DNA of 14,583 nt, taken from positions 503 to 15,085 of the forward strand of contig DHPL01000046.1 in assembly GCA_002407905.1 (NCBI GenBank), in the 5' to 3' direction. A model generated the notes under the pieces. That model saw nothing but the letters and a program-made list of their open reading frames with translations, was not told the origin of the DNA and did not search any database. Both the position numbers and the translations under genes were made by a program. Numbering within the stretch: the stretch's first letter is position 1; each line of letters begins with the position of its first letter. Shown piece after piece: positions 13,649 to 14,583 of the stretch. This DNA is from Anaerolineaceae bacterium UBA5365. GTDB lineage: Bacteria > Chloroflexota > Anaerolineae > Anaerolineales > Anaerolineaceae.

Positions 13649-14583
13649 ATGCGGATTCTGGCTTTTTCGATAAACCCTTTATTCCCGGGTAAGGTCAGCG
13701 GCGGCGCCTCGAAACATCTGGAAAACCTGGCTGCTTATCTGGCAAGACAGGGGCATGAGGTTTCTGTGCTTTGCACCCAGCCTCAAACCGGGCCAATGGA
13801 ATTTGCGGCCAGGGATGGCTACCTGGTTAAAGCTGTGCTGCCATTTCATCAGCCTTTTCCCCAGCCATATGCCGTTTCACCAGGTGACCTGGCGGAAATC
13901 TACCGCAGCCTATCTGCGACATTAGAGCAGACCGACCGTTTTTATATCCACGATGGCGAGTTACTGATGCCTCGGGGTTTCAGCCCCGTCCCAGTAATCA
14001 GCTCTTTTCGGGATAACTTCTACCCGGAATCGATCCTGGGCAGTTTCCTCAGCCAGGCGGACGAGATCATTGCGGTTTCACCCTACTCCGCCGCGGTGTT
14101 AGCGGCCAGCGCGGGCAGCTTCCTGGAAGGTTTTCGGTCCAGGCTACACCAGTTTAATAACGGCCTGGATTCCGATTTTTACAAGCCCAGCGAATCACTG
14201 GATTTGAGCGCCAAACTCCTGAAGGGTCACGCCCAGGCCTGGCCGATTCTCTTGCATCCGCACCGGGCGGAGCCCGGAAAAGGCCTGGAAGAAACCATCA
14301 AACTCGCCCGAAGGCTCCTCCAGGACCCGGGCTTTAAAGACCTCAGGGTGCTTCTGCCGAGCGGGATGCGCGTGATGCAAGGGGAAACAGAAACGGATTT
14401 CCTCAAGGCCTGCCGAAAAACGATCGCTGAAGCTGGCTTGGAGGAACACTTTCTTTTCCATTCCTGGCTAAGCGTTGAAGAAACCCCCGCGTATTATTCT
14501 TTAGGCGACCTGACCATCTGCCTGGGTACGGTGCCGGAGGCCTTCGGAAACGTGGCTTACGAATCGCTGCTTTGCGGAACGCC
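13649..14583 (+). CDS. GT4-type glycosyltransferase (3' end outside window)
   Basis: A long open frame with no stop before the window end; 311 complete codons are visible. The start follows the GT-B pattern: MRILAFSINPLFPGKVSGGA, with the Gly-Gly loop at 18-19, then KHLENLAAYLARQGHEVSVLC. Further on are NNGLD (170-174), LLHPHRAEPGKGLEETI (201-217) with the phosphate-contacting Arg/Lys region, and PEAFGNVAYESLLCGT (296-311), which holds the EX7E motif as Glu297 and Glu305. These point to a retaining GT4-family transferase using an NDP-sugar; donor and acceptor are unknown. The upstream in-frame codon is a stop (13643), so the ATG at 13649 is the first possible start. The ribosome-binding site GGTGAGG (13641-13647) is unusually close. 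It is divergent from folB with a 43-nt gap. Confidence 0.85.
   Translation, partial: MRILAFSINPLFPGKVSGGASKHLENLAAYLARQGHEVSVLCTQPQTGPMEFAARDGYLVKAVLPFHQPFPQPYAVSPGDLAEIYRSLSATLEQTDRFYIHDGELLMPRGFSPVPVISSFRDNFYPESILGSFLSQADEIIAVSPYSAAVLAASAGSFLEGFRSRLHQFNNGLDSDFYKPSESLDLSAKLLKGHAQAWPILLHPHRAEPGKGLEETIKLARRLLQDPGFKDLRVLLPSGMRVMQGETETDFLKACRKTIAEAGLEEHFLFHSWLSVEETPAYYSLGDLTICLGTVPEAFGNVAYESLLCGT

Noticed and set aside
1..14583. Mobile element, phage, CRISPR, rRNA or tRNA content
   Set aside because: No transposase, integrase, repeat-spacer array, cloverleaf or rRNA-like sequence was recognised; the genes are compact and look chromosomal.

Overview
This is a stretch of bacterial chromosome with medium GC (roughly mid-50s percent by eye). 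It holds 16 protein-coding genes packed tightly on both strands. I see no rRNA, tRNA, CRISPR array, insertion sequence or phage gene. The gene set (Jag, pyrimidine-nucleoside phosphorylase, TypA, type 2 IPP isomerase with a DDxLGIWG-type prenyl synthase, long-form HPF, FolE/FolB, a YdjI-like SPFH protein) and the style of the proteins suggest Chloroflexota, perhaps Anaerolineae. That placement is inference from protein flavour, not a database result.

Layout. Positions 3-3744 (+): the 3' part of jag, a pyrimidine-nucleoside phosphorylase, a rho-independent terminator, and typA. Convergent to these is an SMP-30/gluconolactonase-like gene (3763-4629, -). It shares a 53-nt divergent gap with a two-gene envelope polysaccharide unit: a Wzz-like chain-length regulator (4683-5483, +) and an O-antigen ligase/polymerase-like membrane protein (5470-6915, +). 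A minus-strand isoprenoid pair follows, idi2/fni (7907-8938) and then a polyprenyl synthetase (6922-7902). Divergent from it is a stand-alone acyl carrier protein (9019-9270, +) that ends at a strong hairpin. Next is a minus-strand pair: a 173-aa unknown protein (10417-10938) and an SPFH protein fused to a C-terminal excisionase/MerR-type helix-turn-helix (9337-10392). On the plus strand come a 44-aa one-helix membrane protein (11081-11215) coupled to comF (11215-11958), then long-form HPF (11998-12555) and folE (12626-13243). folB (13240-13605, -) converges on folE. A GT4-type glycosyltransferase (13649-, +) runs off the window end.

How the genes relate. FolE and FolB act at early steps of the same pterin/folate pathway but are convergent, with interlocking stop codons. 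Idi2 balances IPP and DMAPP, and the prenyl synthase elongates them. The Wzz-like and ligase-like proteins should work together on surface polysaccharide. TypA and HPF both act on ribosomes under stress. The least explained part is the 173-aa protein plus SPFH-HTH pair. The neatest regulatory structure is the 80-nt idi2/acpP gap, where the idi2 promoter sits so close to the start codon that its mRNA should be leaderless.
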